Below are positions 1-14,471 of a DNA stretch of 21,553 bases, piece by piece. The position numbers and the translations under genes are program-made. Source of the stretch: an uncultured Collinsella sp. (GTDB taxonomy: Bacteria > Actinomycetota > Coriobacteriia > Coriobacteriales > Coriobacteriaceae); the NCBI GenBank assembly GCA_900550185.1, contig URRN01000011.1:1-21553 (forward strand), written 5' to 3'. Under the pieces are notes generated by a model. That model saw nothing but the letters and a program-made list of their open reading frames with translations, had not been told where the DNA came from and searched no databases. Position 1 is the first letter of the stretch; every line of letters begins with the position of its first letter.

Positions 1-1637
1 ATGTACTCCTTGGGCACGACGCCGCCGACGATAGCGTTGACGAACTCGTAGCCGAAGCCCTCCTCCATCTTCTCGAGCTTGATGACGGCGTGGCCGTACT
101 GACCGCGACCGCCGGACTGACGGACGAACTTGCCCTCAGCCTTCTCGACGTCGTGACCGGCGGTCTCGCGGTAGGCAACCTGGGGCTTACCGACGTTAGC
201 GTCAACCTTGAACTCACGGAGCAGACGGTCGACGATGATCTCGAGGTGCAGCTCGCCCATGCCGGCGATGATGGTCTGGCCGGTCTCGTGGTTGGTGGAC
301 ACCTGGAAGGTCGGGTCCTCCTCGGCGAGCTTGGTCAGAGCAAGGGACATCTTGTCCTGCTCGGCCTTGGTCTTGGGCTCGATGGCAACGTCGATAACGG
401 GCTTAGCGAACTCGATCTTCTCGAGGACAATCTCCTTGCCCTCGGCGCACAGGGTGTCACCGGTGGTGGAGTTCTTAAAGCCGACGCAAGCGACGATGTC
501 GCCGGCGGCAGCGTCGTCACGGTCGATACGCTCGGCGGCGTTCATCTCGAGGATGCGGCCGAGGCGCTCGCGCTGACCGTTGGAAGCGTTGACAACGTAG
601 GAGCCGGACTCGGCGCGGCCGGAGTAAACGCGGACGTAGGTGAGCTTACCGACGAACGGGTCGGTCATGATCTTGAAGACCAGGCCGGAGAAGGGCTCGT
701 CGAAGGAAGGATGACGCTGGATCTCCTCGCCGGTGTCCGGATCGGTACCGGTGACGGCCTCAACGTCGAGCGGGCTGGGCAGGTAGTCGACGACAGCGTC
801 GAGCAGCTCCTGAACGCCCTTGTTCTTGTAGGCGGAACCCACGAAGACGAGGTTGAGCTCGTTGGCCAGAACGCCCTTGCGCAGAGCAGCCTTGAGCTCC
901 TCGACGGTGAAGTCCTCCTCCATGAGGATCTTCTCCATGAGCTCGTCGTCAAAGCTGGCAGCAGCGTCAAGGAGCTCCTCGCGCTTGGTGGCAGCGATGT
1001 CGGCAAACTCAGCCGGGATCTCGTCCATCGGCTCAGGGTAGGTCATACCCTTCTCGTCGGCCTTGAAGTCCCATGCGGTCATGGTGACCAGGTCGATGAC
1101 GCCCCAGAAGTTGTCCTCGGCGCCCATCGGGACCTGAGCGGCCACGGCGTTAGCGTCGAGACGATCCTTCATGGTCTCGATAGCGTTGAAGAAGTCAGCG
1201 CCCACGCGGTCATACTTGTTGATGAAGGCGATGCGGGGGACGTTGAAGGTAGAAGCCTGACGCCAAACGGTCTCAGACTGGGGCTGAACGCCGGCAACGG
1301 CGTCGAAGACGGCGACAGCGCCATCGAGGACGCGCAGGCAGCGCTCGACCTCGGCGGTGAAGTCAACGTGGCCCGGGGTGTCGATGATCTGGATGCGGTA
1401 GTCCTTACCGTCCTTGTTCCAGAAGCACGTGGTAGCAGCGGAGGTAATGGTTACGCCGCGCTCCTGCTCCTGAACCATCCAGTCCATGGTGGCAGCACCC
1501 TCATGGACCTCACCGATCTTGTGGGTCTTACCGGTGTAGTAAAGAATACGCTCGGTCGTGGTGGTCTTACCGGCATCGATGTGAGCCATGATGCCGATGT
1601 TACGGGTATCGGAAAGCTTGTACTTAGGCTTAGCCAT
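1..1637 (-). CDS. fusA: Elongation factor G (3' end outside window)
   Basis: Translational GTPase that drives tRNA-mRNA translocation on the ribosome and, with RRF, ribosome recycling. About 545 of the usual ~700 residues are visible; the C-terminal domains IV/V run off the left edge. The G motifs are clear: P-loop AHIDAGKT (residues 18-25), switch region ERGVTITSAATT (59-70), DTPGH (86-90) and NKYD (140-143, where many EF-Gs have NKMD). The start is ATG preceded by a GTAAGGAAC ribosome-binding site and fits the family N-terminus. It lies 19 nt downstream of rpsG with no terminator between, so it is the third gene of an rpsL-rpsG-fusA (str) operon. Identification is secure. Confidence 0.98.
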   Translation of the reverse strand, partial: MAKPKYKLSDTRNIGIMAHIDAGKTTTTERILYYTGKTHKIGEVHEGAATMDWMVQEQERGVTITSAATTCFWNKDGKDYRIQIIDTPGHVDFTAEVERCLRVLDGAVAVFDAVAGVQPQSETVWRQASTFNVPRIAFINKYDRVGADFFNAIETMKDRLDANAVAAQVPMGAEDNFWGVIDLVTMTAWDFKADEKGMTYPEPMDEIPAEFADIAATKREELLDAAASFDDELMEKILMEEDFTVEELKAALRKGVLANELNLVFVGSAYKNKGVQELLDAVVDYLPSPLDVEAVTGTDPDTGEEIQRHPSFDEPFSGLVFKIMTDPFVGKLTYVRVYSGRAESGSYVVNASNGQRERLGRILEMNAAERIDRDDAAAGDIVACVGFKNSTTGDTLCAEGKEIVLEKIEFAKPVIDVAIEPKTKAEQDKMSLALTKLAEEDPTFQVSTNHETGQTIIAGMGELHLEIIVDRLLREFKVDANVGKPQVAYRETAGHDVEKAEGKFVRQSGGRGQYGHAVIKLEKMEEGFGYEFVNAIVGGVVPKEY

Positions 1638-1656
1638 GTTAGTTCCTTACCTTAAC

Positions 1657-2130
1657 TTACCAACGATAGTGAGAGAACGCGCGGTTGGCCTCGGCCATCT
1701 TGAAGACGTCCTCACGCTTCTTGACGGAAGCGCCCAGGCCGTTGGAGGCGTCGAGGATCTCGTTGGCGAGACGCTCGGCCATGGTCTTCTCCTTGCGAGC
1801 GCGGGAGAAGTTGACGATCCAGCGGATACCCAGAGCGGTGGAACGACGGGAGTTGACCTCCATCGGGACCTGATAGGTAGCGCCACCGACACGCTTGGGC
1901 TTAACCTCGAGCGTGGGCTTAACGTTGTCCATAGCCTTCTTGAAGGTAGCGAGAGCGTCGCCACCCTCGGACTTCTCGGCAACGATCTCGAAAGCGGTGT
2001 AAACGATGCGCTCAGCGGTGGCCTTCTTGCCGTCAAGAAGGACCTTGTTGATGAGCTGAGTCACCAGGCGGTTGTTGTAAACGGCGTCAGGCTGAACCTC
2101 ACGACGATTAGCTGCTGCACGACGCGGCAT
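1657..2130 (-). CDS. rpsG: 30S ribosomal protein S7
   Basis: Primary 16S rRNA-binding protein that nucleates assembly of the 30S head. It is 157 residues, the normal length. The N-terminus MPRRA, the central RVGGATYQVPMEV, the segment EKTMAERLANEILDASNGLGASVKKRED and the terminal AFSHYRW are family signatures. The ATG follows AAGGAGATTTCAC, a strong ribosome-binding site. It sits between rpsL (74 nt upstream) and fusA (19 nt downstream) in the str operon. In E. coli S7 represses its own operon by binding the rpsL-rpsG spacer; the spacer here (2131-2204) can form only a short stem, so the same control cannot be asserted. Confidence 0.98.
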   Translation of the reverse strand: MPRRAAANRREVQPDAVYNNRLVTQLINKVLLDGKKATAERIVYTAFEIVAEKSEGGDALATFKKAMDNVKPTLEVKPKRVGGATYQVPMEVNSRRSTALGIRWIVNFSRARKEKTMAERLANEILDASNGLGASVKKREDVFKMAEANRAFSHYRW

Positions 2131-2204
2131 GTGAAATCTCCTTAAGTGTCTACCGTGCGGCGCTCAAGACGGCACACGGCGAAAGTATCAAAACGTTATC
2201 TGGC

Positions 2205-2582
2205 TTATTTAGCCTTGGGGCGCTTAGCACCGTACTTGGAACGGGCCTGCATACGGTTCTGGACCGGAGCAGCGTCGTAGGCGCCACGGATGACGTGATA
2301 ACGGACACCAGGGAGGTCACGGACACGACCGCCGCGGACGAGCACGATGGAGTGCTCCTGCAGGTTGTGGCCCTCACCCGGGATGTAAGCAGTAACTTCG
2401 ATGCCGTTGACAAGGCGAACACGGGCAACCTTACGAAGAGCCGAGTTCGGCTTCTTGGGGCTCGTGGTGAAGACGCGGGTGCACACGCCGCGCTTCTGGG
2501 AGTTGTGCTGCAGAGCAGCGTTCTTGGACTTCTTGGGCACGGAACGACGGCCCTGGCGAACCAGCTGGTTAATAGTAGGCAA
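2205..2582 (-). CDS. rpsL: 30S ribosomal protein S12, TTG start, Arg88
   Basis: Decoding-centre protein of the 30S subunit and target-adjacent protein for streptomycin. It is 125 residues, normal length. Signatures include MPTINQLVRQGR, QKRGVCTRV, TTSPKKPNSALRKVARV and GEGHNLQEHS. The start codon is TTG, placed by the AAGGAG ribosome-binding site and by exact agreement with the family N-terminus. Lys43, the usual streptomycin-sensitive residue, is present. Position 88 is Arg (codon CGT, 2319-2321) in GGRVRDLPGVRY where most S12 proteins have Lys; numbering agrees with both E. coli (counting Met) and M. tuberculosis S12. It is the first gene of the str operon, with a good promoter about 95-120 nt upstream. 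Confidence 0.98.
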   Translation of the reverse strand: MPTINQLVRQGRRSVPKKSKNAALQHNSQKRGVCTRVFTTSPKKPNSALRKVARVRLVNGIEVTAYIPGEGHNLQEHSIVLVRGGRVRDLPGVRYHVIRGAYDAAPVQNRMQARSKYGAKRPKAK

Positions 2583-2675
2583 AGCGTACTCCTTCTCGAA
2601 TGATTCCAGCTTTCTGTAAAGTGCAACGGCTTGAATCGAGGGGTCAGCATCCCCCTACGAAACACGCAGTTCGAT

Positions 2676-2704
2676 AGGATACGTGGCGTTAGCTGTGCCG
2701 TCAA
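2676..2704 (-). promoter_or_regulatory. Promoter of the rpsL-rpsG-fusA operon
   Basis: Read on the minus strand, TTGACG (2699-2704) and TATCCT (2676-2681) are separated by exactly 17 nt, matching the housekeeping sigma consensus at 5/6 and 4/6. This predicts a start near 2669 and a leader of about 87 nt ahead of the TTG start of rpsL. It is inferred from sequence only. Confidence 0.6.
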
Positions 2705-2822
2705 CAGACCACGCCGCCGGGCGTATCCCAAAATTGGCACATTTCCGCAAAGCCTACACAAAAGGAATCCCCTCCTGTGCACGGGGCCGGGAATCCGACG
2801 TGCTCGTCGGGGCAACGTTACC

Positions 2823-2863
2823 TGCCAAAAAGGGAAAGGTTTGTTTTGGTCGGTTTTATCTGC
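2823..2863 (+). repeat. Short dispersed repeat, copy 1
   Basis: About 40 bp of the form TGC-A-rich-GG-AGGTTT-TTTTGGT-G-TTTT-CTGC. A clearly related sequence occurs in the other orientation at 4764-4802, with about three quarters of positions the same and two one-base gaps. Both copies are intergenic and flank the ECF sigma/regulator module. Its function is unknown. Confidence 0.5.
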
Positions 2864-2922
2864 GGAAACGTCGCGCTCCAGCGGTGATCCGCCCTCATCT
2901 GTCATAGGGAAATCGGCGGCGC

Positions 2923-3053
2923 TTTCGGAAGTATGCGGCAAATTCTGGACCTGCCGAGCACGCCGGGGTTTTGCGATAATAAACCCGCAGGTAGAGCGCT
3001 TGAGTATATGCGGTGTGGTCGGCCCATCGAGATTTTGCCGCATACTTCCGAAA
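2923..3053. repeat. 131-bp element bounded by 20-bp inverted repeats
   Basis: TTTCGGAAGTATGCGGCAAA at 2923-2942 recurs exactly in inverted orientation at 3034-3053, and similarity continues three bases further inward after one mismatch. It lies between the terminator of the ECF module and the rpsL promoter, in a ~500-nt stretch (2583-3093) with no convincing gene. The short open frames across it lack ribosome-binding sites and family resemblance. It could be a MITE or REP-like element or a large RNA hairpin. Confidence 0.6.
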
Positions 3054-3093
3054 TTCAGGCGAATATCGCTCAAAATAACCGTCCATATAACGC

Positions 3094-3127
3094 AAAATAG
3101 GCCGCTTCCCCTAGTGGGAAGCGGCCT
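3094..3127 (-). terminator. Intrinsic terminator of the sigma/regulator operon
   Basis: Perfect 12-bp stem AGGCCGCTTCCC (3099-3110) with its complement (3116-3127) and a 5-nt loop, followed on the minus strand by ATTTT. It lies 6 nt past the stop of the membrane protein gene. Confidence 0.85.
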
Positions 3128-3133
3128 CAAGTC

Positions 3134-4210
3134 TTACGAGTAGATGATGGTAAAGGGTACTTCTGTTTCGGTCTCTCCTGTTGATGTGCACCTCGTTCCC
3201 TCAAGGGTTACCGATACAACCTGATCGACATTGATGAGCCTTGTCGGAACCCAGATGTTCTCTCCGCTATTGCGTGCCATCGAAACATAGAAATTGTACG
3301 CCCCTGCGTCGTCATCTTCGATAATCTGCTCTGACCCATCCTTGTAGGTGACGGTCAGTTTATGATCAACTGCTTCATAGCCCAGATCATCGATGTGCGT
3401 CTGGATGGAAAACGGGCTAATCTCGAGAGGCGAGTCATCGGAGCGGAGTTCTTTTGTATCGACGTGCGCTCCGACGTTAAACTCTGGCGTCGATACCTCG
3501 ATCACCTTCGCATCCTCACCTTTGCCCTCCGTCCAACTGATATTCCAGGTGACCGCATGTCGTAAATCTCGATCGCGATTCCAAGATGCAAAGTACATCG
3601 TGCCGTTAATGACCGTGTCGCTTGATGTGTCTTTATCAATGGTGCAGCGTGTATCAGCCCATTCCTCGCCGAAGTTCATGCTGGGTGTACTGACGCCCCC
3701 TTCTTCTTCACCATAGAGAACAAGTTCGCCAAGCTCTGCCGCCGGCTTGTAGTAGTTAACGCCATTCGGATTGGACAATGTAAACGTCACAGCACCGCAA
3801 CCGTTCTCGTCGATTGCCATCTCATGAATGTCGAGCGTATAGCCGTTGCCCTCGACGGACAGATTGACCTTCTGGACTGCACCCTCCAGGCTTTGGGGCG
3901 CGATACCATCACCAAACTCTCTGGTGTAGGTATATTTCGTCCCCGACGAGCCGCCATTTGTCCAGGTAACGGACTCTCCGTTGCCATGGTTTCCCCAGGC
4001 AGAGGCAAAATAACTGGAATTGACAACAGCGTAGGCGACCCCTCCGGTCGCCAGCACTCCGGCAAGACATCCGATTACGGCAACATACAGAGGCTTCGCG
4101 TGACCCTTTCGGCGAAGCGGCTCGCCAGCAGCGGCATAAAGAACACGGTCAGCAAGATCGCTATCGGCTTGGACGGACTCGAAGGCCTGCTTGATCTGGT
4201 TGGATTTCAC
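3134..4210 (-). CDS. Membrane-anchored extracytoplasmic protein, putative anti-sigma factor
   Basis: 358 residues. A short cytoplasmic segment (about 1-39, containing IKQAFESVQADSDLADRVL) precedes one clear transmembrane helix (about 40-63, PLYVAVIGCLAGVLATGGVAY), followed by a ~295-residue polar, beta-rich exterior region likely made of two Ig-like domains. The GTG start has a GAGGAGGG ribosome-binding site. It overlaps the 3' end of the ECF sigma gene by 50 nt, so translation is probably coupled. This layout fits a regulator that holds the sigma factor at the membrane and resembles DUF4179-type proteins paired with ECF sigmas. The cytoplasmic part is shorter than a classical anti-sigma domain and has no HxxxCxxC zinc motif, so the anti-sigma role is inferred from context. 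GC is lower than in the neighbouring ribosomal genes. Confidence 0.8.
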   Translation of the reverse strand: MKSNQIKQAFESVQADSDLADRVLYAAAGEPLRRKGHAKPLYVAVIGCLAGVLATGGVAYAVVNSSYFASAWGNHGNGESVTWTNGGSSGTKYTYTREFGDGIAPQSLEGAVQKVNLSVEGNGYTLDIHEMAIDENGCGAVTFTLSNPNGVNYYKPAAELGELVLYGEEEGGVSTPSMNFGEEWADTRCTIDKDTSSDTVINGTMYFASWNRDRDLRHAVTWNISWTEGKGEDAKVIEVSTPEFNVGAHVDTKELRSDDSPLEISPFSIQTHIDDLGYEAVDHKLTVTYKDGSEQIIEDDDAGAYNFYVSMARNSGENIWVPTRLINVDQVVSVTLEGTRCTSTGETETEVPFTIIYS

Positions 4211-4679
4211 GGTCGCCCTCCTCTAGGATGAACTTGAGCTTCGATCTGCCGCGAGCTAAACGCGTTCGAACGGTCGCGGCTGGCACATGCAGTAACTCGG
4301 CAATTTCTGAAGTCGAGAAGCCCAGATAGTAATAGAGCACGATGGAGATACGGAATCGTTCCGGAAGCCGCATGACGTCTAATAGGACGGCCTTGGTCTC
4401 GTCCTGCGCCGTCAAGAGCGAATCGGTCAGACTTTCAATATCCTCCACGCGCCTCCACGGCTTTCGAAAGAGAGATTTGCATTCATTGATCGTGACCCGG
4501 ATGAGCCATCGACGAAGATGCTCCCAGCTTTCAAAATGCGTATCGCTTTTGAGTAACTTTAGAAAGACGTCTTGAGCGACATCGTCGGCGTCAGCGCGAT
4601 CACGCAGATACGTCAAGGCGATTCGGAACACGACATCTCGGTGATCCTCGACCGCCTGTCTAAAAGCTTGTTCTTCCAT
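4161..4679 (-). CDS. ECF-family RNA polymerase sigma factor
   Basis: 172-residue two-domain sigma-70 family protein. Region 2 covers about residues 4-75 (FRIALTYLRDRADADDVAQDVFLKLL, then the WEHLRRWLIRVTINECKSLFRKPWRR DNA-melting/-10 part). Region 4 covers about 105-155 (LPERFRISIVLYYYLGFSTSEIAELL, then HVPAATVRTRLARGRSKLKF as the -35 recognition helix-turn-helix). There is no region 1.1 or 3, as expected for ECF sigmas. The ATG at 4679 is chosen for its GGGAGGTG ribosome-binding site; an upstream in-frame extension would run through the probable promoter. The 3' end overlaps the next gene by 50 nt. It likely transcribes its own operon in response to an envelope signal sensed by that partner. 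Confidence 0.93.
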   Translation of the reverse strand: MEEQAFRQAVEDHRDVVFRIALTYLRDRADADDVAQDVFLKLLKSDTHFESWEHLRRWLIRVTINECKSLFRKPWRRVEDIESLTDSLLTAQDETKAVLLDVMRLPERFRISIVLYYYLGFSTSEIAELLHVPAATVRTRLARGRSKLKFILEEGDREIQPDQAGLRVRPSR

Positions 4680-4727
4680 AATCACCTCCCGGTGACACTG
4701 ATGGTTCTTGATGGGGCCCTCACCATA

Positions 4728-4756
4728 GATACGCTTTGACCAAACGGAATGTTTCA
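4728..4756 (-). promoter_or_regulatory. Candidate autoregulatory ECF promoter
   Basis: On the minus strand TGAAAC (4751-4756) and CGTATC (4728-4733) are 17 nt apart, closely resembling the TGAAAC / CGTA(T) consensus known for B. subtilis SigW-type ECF sigmas. It predicts a start near 4721 and a ~40-nt leader before the sigma gene, and is consistent with autoregulation. Confidence 0.6.
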
Positions 4757-4763
4757 AATTCAA

Positions 4764-4802
4764 GCAGGAAAAACTACCAAAATAAACCTGTCCTTTTTTG
4801 CA
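4764..4802 (-). repeat. Short dispersed repeat, copy 2
   Basis: Minus-strand sequence related to the repeat at 2823-2863 (shared core AGGTTT.TTTTGGT). It lies just upstream of the candidate ECF promoter and may contribute an A/T-rich upstream element or be a remnant of a mobile repeat. Confidence 0.5.
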
Positions 4803-4843
4803 AGTGATCAACGGAACGCAACAAGTTGAGCATACGCAAGCGA

Positions 4844-4943
4844 GCGGCCCCCAGAGCGTACAAGGTGGTATGAAAAAGGCAGGGCATTGACCTTTTGGTC
4901 ATGCCCTGCCTTTTGAATGACAGATTGTAGCTCTGGGGGCCGC
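4844..4943. repeat. Nested inverted repeat downstream of rpoC
   Basis: GCGGCCCCCAGAGC (4844-4857) is repeated exactly in inverted orientation at 4930-4943 and, allowing one inserted base, the pairing continues inward through TACAA. The arms bracket the rpoC terminator. A further small stem, CGCCGTT/AACGGCG (4961-4967 / 4974-4980), sits 7 nt past the rpoC stop codon. Together they could fold the rpoC 3' UTR into a compact structure. Confidence 0.65.
4873..4914 (-). terminator. Intrinsic terminator of rpoBC, possibly bidirectional
   Basis: Stem GGCAGGGCATTGACC / GGTCATGCCCTGCC (4878-4892 and 4897-4910; one bulged base) with a 4-nt loop, flanked by T5 on the minus strand and T4 on the plus strand. 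It ends rpoBC transcription and insulates the ECF module. Confidence 0.88.
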
Positions 4944-4987
4944 GCAGCGACGGAGGTCGCCGCCGTTCGTTAGAACGGCGGAACTAA

Positions 4988-9463
<4,476 letters not shown>

Positions 9464-9469
9464 AGTCAA

Positions 9470-12961
<3,492 letters not shown>

Positions 12962-13034
12962 CAGGTTTTTCCTCCTTCACGGAAATGCTCGGTGGGTTGG
13001 CGAGGCATAGCTTCGCCAGTTATCGCAACCTAAT

Positions 13035-13062
13035 AGTTTATCAGGTACCGACCGTTGGGCAA
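13035..13062 (-). promoter_or_regulatory. Candidate rpoB promoter
   Basis: Minus-strand TTGCCC (13057-13062), a 16-nt spacer and TAAACT (13035-13040) preceded by TGA, i.e. an extended -10. It gives a leader of about 65 nt before the rpoB GTG. The galU terminator upstream means rpoBC needs its own promoter in 12962-13194; this is the best match I see, but it is weak. Confidence 0.4.
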
Positions 13063-13140
13063 GAAAAGCCTTGACGCGATTGAGTTTTTGGAGTAGCAAA
13101 GTTTTTCGACAGAAAACACGCAGGTAGATATATGTGTATC

Positions 13141-13171
13141 GAACATCTGTTCATATATTTTCTGTGAACAG
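13141..13171. promoter_or_regulatory. Interlocking palindromes, LexA-like operator candidate
   Basis: GAACATCTGTTC (13141-13152) fits the Gram-positive LexA box pattern GAAC-N4-GTTC and is preceded by TC as in actinobacterial boxes. Its right half, CTGTTCA, forms a second inverted repeat with TGAACAG at 13165-13171 (11-nt spacer). It lies in the rpoB upstream region, downstream of the galU terminator. The binding protein is unknown; a LexA-type repressor is one reading. Confidence 0.4.
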
Positions 13172-13194
13172 AGAGCCGGCAATCGCAGCTCTTA

Positions 13195-13228
13195 TAAAAA
13201 ACGGGCGCGAACCGAAGTCCGCGCCCGT
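13195..13228 (-). terminator. Intrinsic terminator of galU
   Basis: Perfect 9-bp stem ACGGGCGCG / CGCGCCCGT (13201-13209, 13220-13228) with a 10-nt loop, followed on the minus strand by T6. It lies 20 nt past the galU stop codon and separates galU from rpoBC. Confidence 0.9.
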
Positions 13229-13248
13229 AAATGTCGGTGCCCGAAGGC

Positions 13249-14157
13249 TTACTTGCGCATCAATCCGCCGCGCTCGTCGATGGCGTCCCAGAAGGCATCG
13301 GCAAAGCGGGGGTCGCTTGCAGCCATGAGGGCGTTGGTGGCCATCCAGCCAGAGGGAGTGCCGGTGTCGTAGCCCGACAGCGGGTCGATGACGACCGCAT
13401 ACATGGCCTCGCGGTCGAGCGAACGGGCCATGGCGTCGGTGAGCTGGATCTCGCCGCCCTTGCCGGCCTGCTGATCTGCCAGCAGGTCCATGACCAGCGG
13501 GCTCAGCAGGTAGCGACCGACGATGTACAGGTTGGACGGAGCGGCCTCGGGAGCGGGCTTCTCAACCAGACCGCCGATACGCCAGACAGCGCCCGGCTCG
13601 GCATCGGCAACGTCCTCGGCGCCCTCGAGCGAACCGACGCGCTCGCCGGCGATAACGCCGTAGCGGCTGACTTCCTCGGGCGAGCAAGCAGCGACGGCGA
13701 TAACCGAAGCGCCACCGTGCTCCTTGGAAACGGCGAGCATCTTGTCGCAGATATCGCGGTTAGGCACAACGTAGTCGCCCAGAAGAACCAGGAAGTTCTC
13801 CCCTGCCACGGCGTCGGCAGCAGAGCGAATAGCATGGCCGAGGCCCTTGGGCTCGTACTGATAACGGAAGTCGACCGGCATACCGCCAGCGTGGGCGACG
13901 GCATCGGCATAGGCGTTCTTGCCGCGCTCGCGCAGCAGGTTCTCGAGCGAACGGTCGGGCTGGAAGTAGTTCAGCAGCTCGGGCTTGCCGGGAGAAGTAA
14001 CGATGATGGCGTCGTCGACCTCCTCGGGGTCGAGTGCCTCCTCGACGACGTACTGAATGACGGGCTTGTCGAGCACCGGCAGCATCTCTTTGGGCGTGCA
14101 CTTGGTGCCAGGCAGAAAACGCGTGCCAAGACCGGCGGCGGGGATGATTGCCTTCAT
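13249..14157 (-). CDS. galU: UTP-glucose-1-phosphate uridylyltransferase
   Basis: Makes UDP-glucose from UTP and glucose-1-phosphate for cell-envelope polysaccharides and galactose metabolism; cytoplasmic. 302 residues, normal length. The N-terminus MKAIIPAAGLGTRFLPGTK carries the nucleotide-binding G-x-G-T-R-x-L-P motif and is followed by PKEMLPVLDKPVIQYVVEEA (22-41). Further family marks are the YQYEPKGLGHAIRSA segment, LLGDYVVP and the IGGLVEKP segment. The ATG at 14157 gives the family N-terminus; upstream is AAAGGA at a somewhat long spacing. Bounded upstream by the rplL terminator and downstream by its own terminator, with its own promoter, it is an independent unit set between rplJL and rpoBC, where no gene is normally found. 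Confidence 0.96.
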   Translation of the reverse strand: MKAIIPAAGLGTRFLPGTKCTPKEMLPVLDKPVIQYVVEEALDPEEVDDAIIVTSPGKPELLNYFQPDRSLENLLRERGKNAYADAVAHAGGMPVDFRYQYEPKGLGHAIRSAADAVAGENFLVLLGDYVVPNRDICDKMLAVSKEHGGASVIAVAACSPEEVSRYGVIAGERVGSLEGAEDVADAEPGAVWRIGGLVEKPAPEAAPSNLYIVGRYLLSPLVMDLLADQQAGKGGEIQLTDAMARSLDREAMYAVVIDPLSGYDTGTPSGWMATNALMAASDPRFADAFWDAIDERGGLMRK

Positions 14158-14253
14158 GTTATTCAAAGATCCTTTCGCAGGCGCAAAAGCGCCCCATGCG
14201 TGCGGCACACAGCCGCAGACCAAATTGCGATACCCAAGCATCTTACCGCTGGA

Positions 14254-14281
14254 ACTATATGTCGCTACAAGGCAGAGACAA
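14254..14281 (-). promoter_or_regulatory. galU promoter
   Basis: On the minus strand TTGTCT (14276-14281) and TATAGT (14254-14259) are 16 nt apart, giving a leader of about 88 nt. The rest of the 14158-14410 spacer shows nothing else I can support. Confidence 0.5.
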
Positions 14282-14410
14282 TTCTTCAGCAGGTCAACGC
14301 AAATTATTGCTCGAATGGTGCAATTTTATTGCCCAACGGCAGGGCACCCGATACGACGCAAATCACAGAACATGGCAGTTTGAGCAACCGATGCCGAGGG
14401 ACCGAAAAAC

Positions 14411-14444
14411 AAAAAAGACGGGGCTCGCAATGCGAACCCCGTCT
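14411..14444 (-). terminator. Intrinsic terminator of rplJL
   Basis: 13-bp stem AGACGGGG(T/C)TCGC (14416-14428 with 14432-14444; one G-T pair in RNA) and a 3-nt loop, followed on the minus strand by T6. It lies 27 nt past the rplL stop and stops the ribosomal operon before galU. Confidence 0.92.
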
Positions 14445-14471
14445 GCAAAGAAATCTGGCGAGAAAGCCTGA

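Noticed and set aside
90..1655. 521-codon plus-strand open frame opposite fusA
   Set aside because: Antisense to an unmistakable EF-G, with the same antisense composition and no ribosome-binding site of note.
2150..3130. Minus-strand open frame overlapping rpsL and its upstream region
   Set aside because: Out of frame with the certain rpsL gene, runs across the promoter and inverted-repeat element, and is Arg/Ser-rich without family resemblance.
4680..4811. 44-residue N-terminal extension of the ECF sigma factor
   Set aside because: Would run through the candidate ECF promoter and the dispersed repeat; the internal ATG at 4679 has a far better ribosome-binding site and fits the family length.
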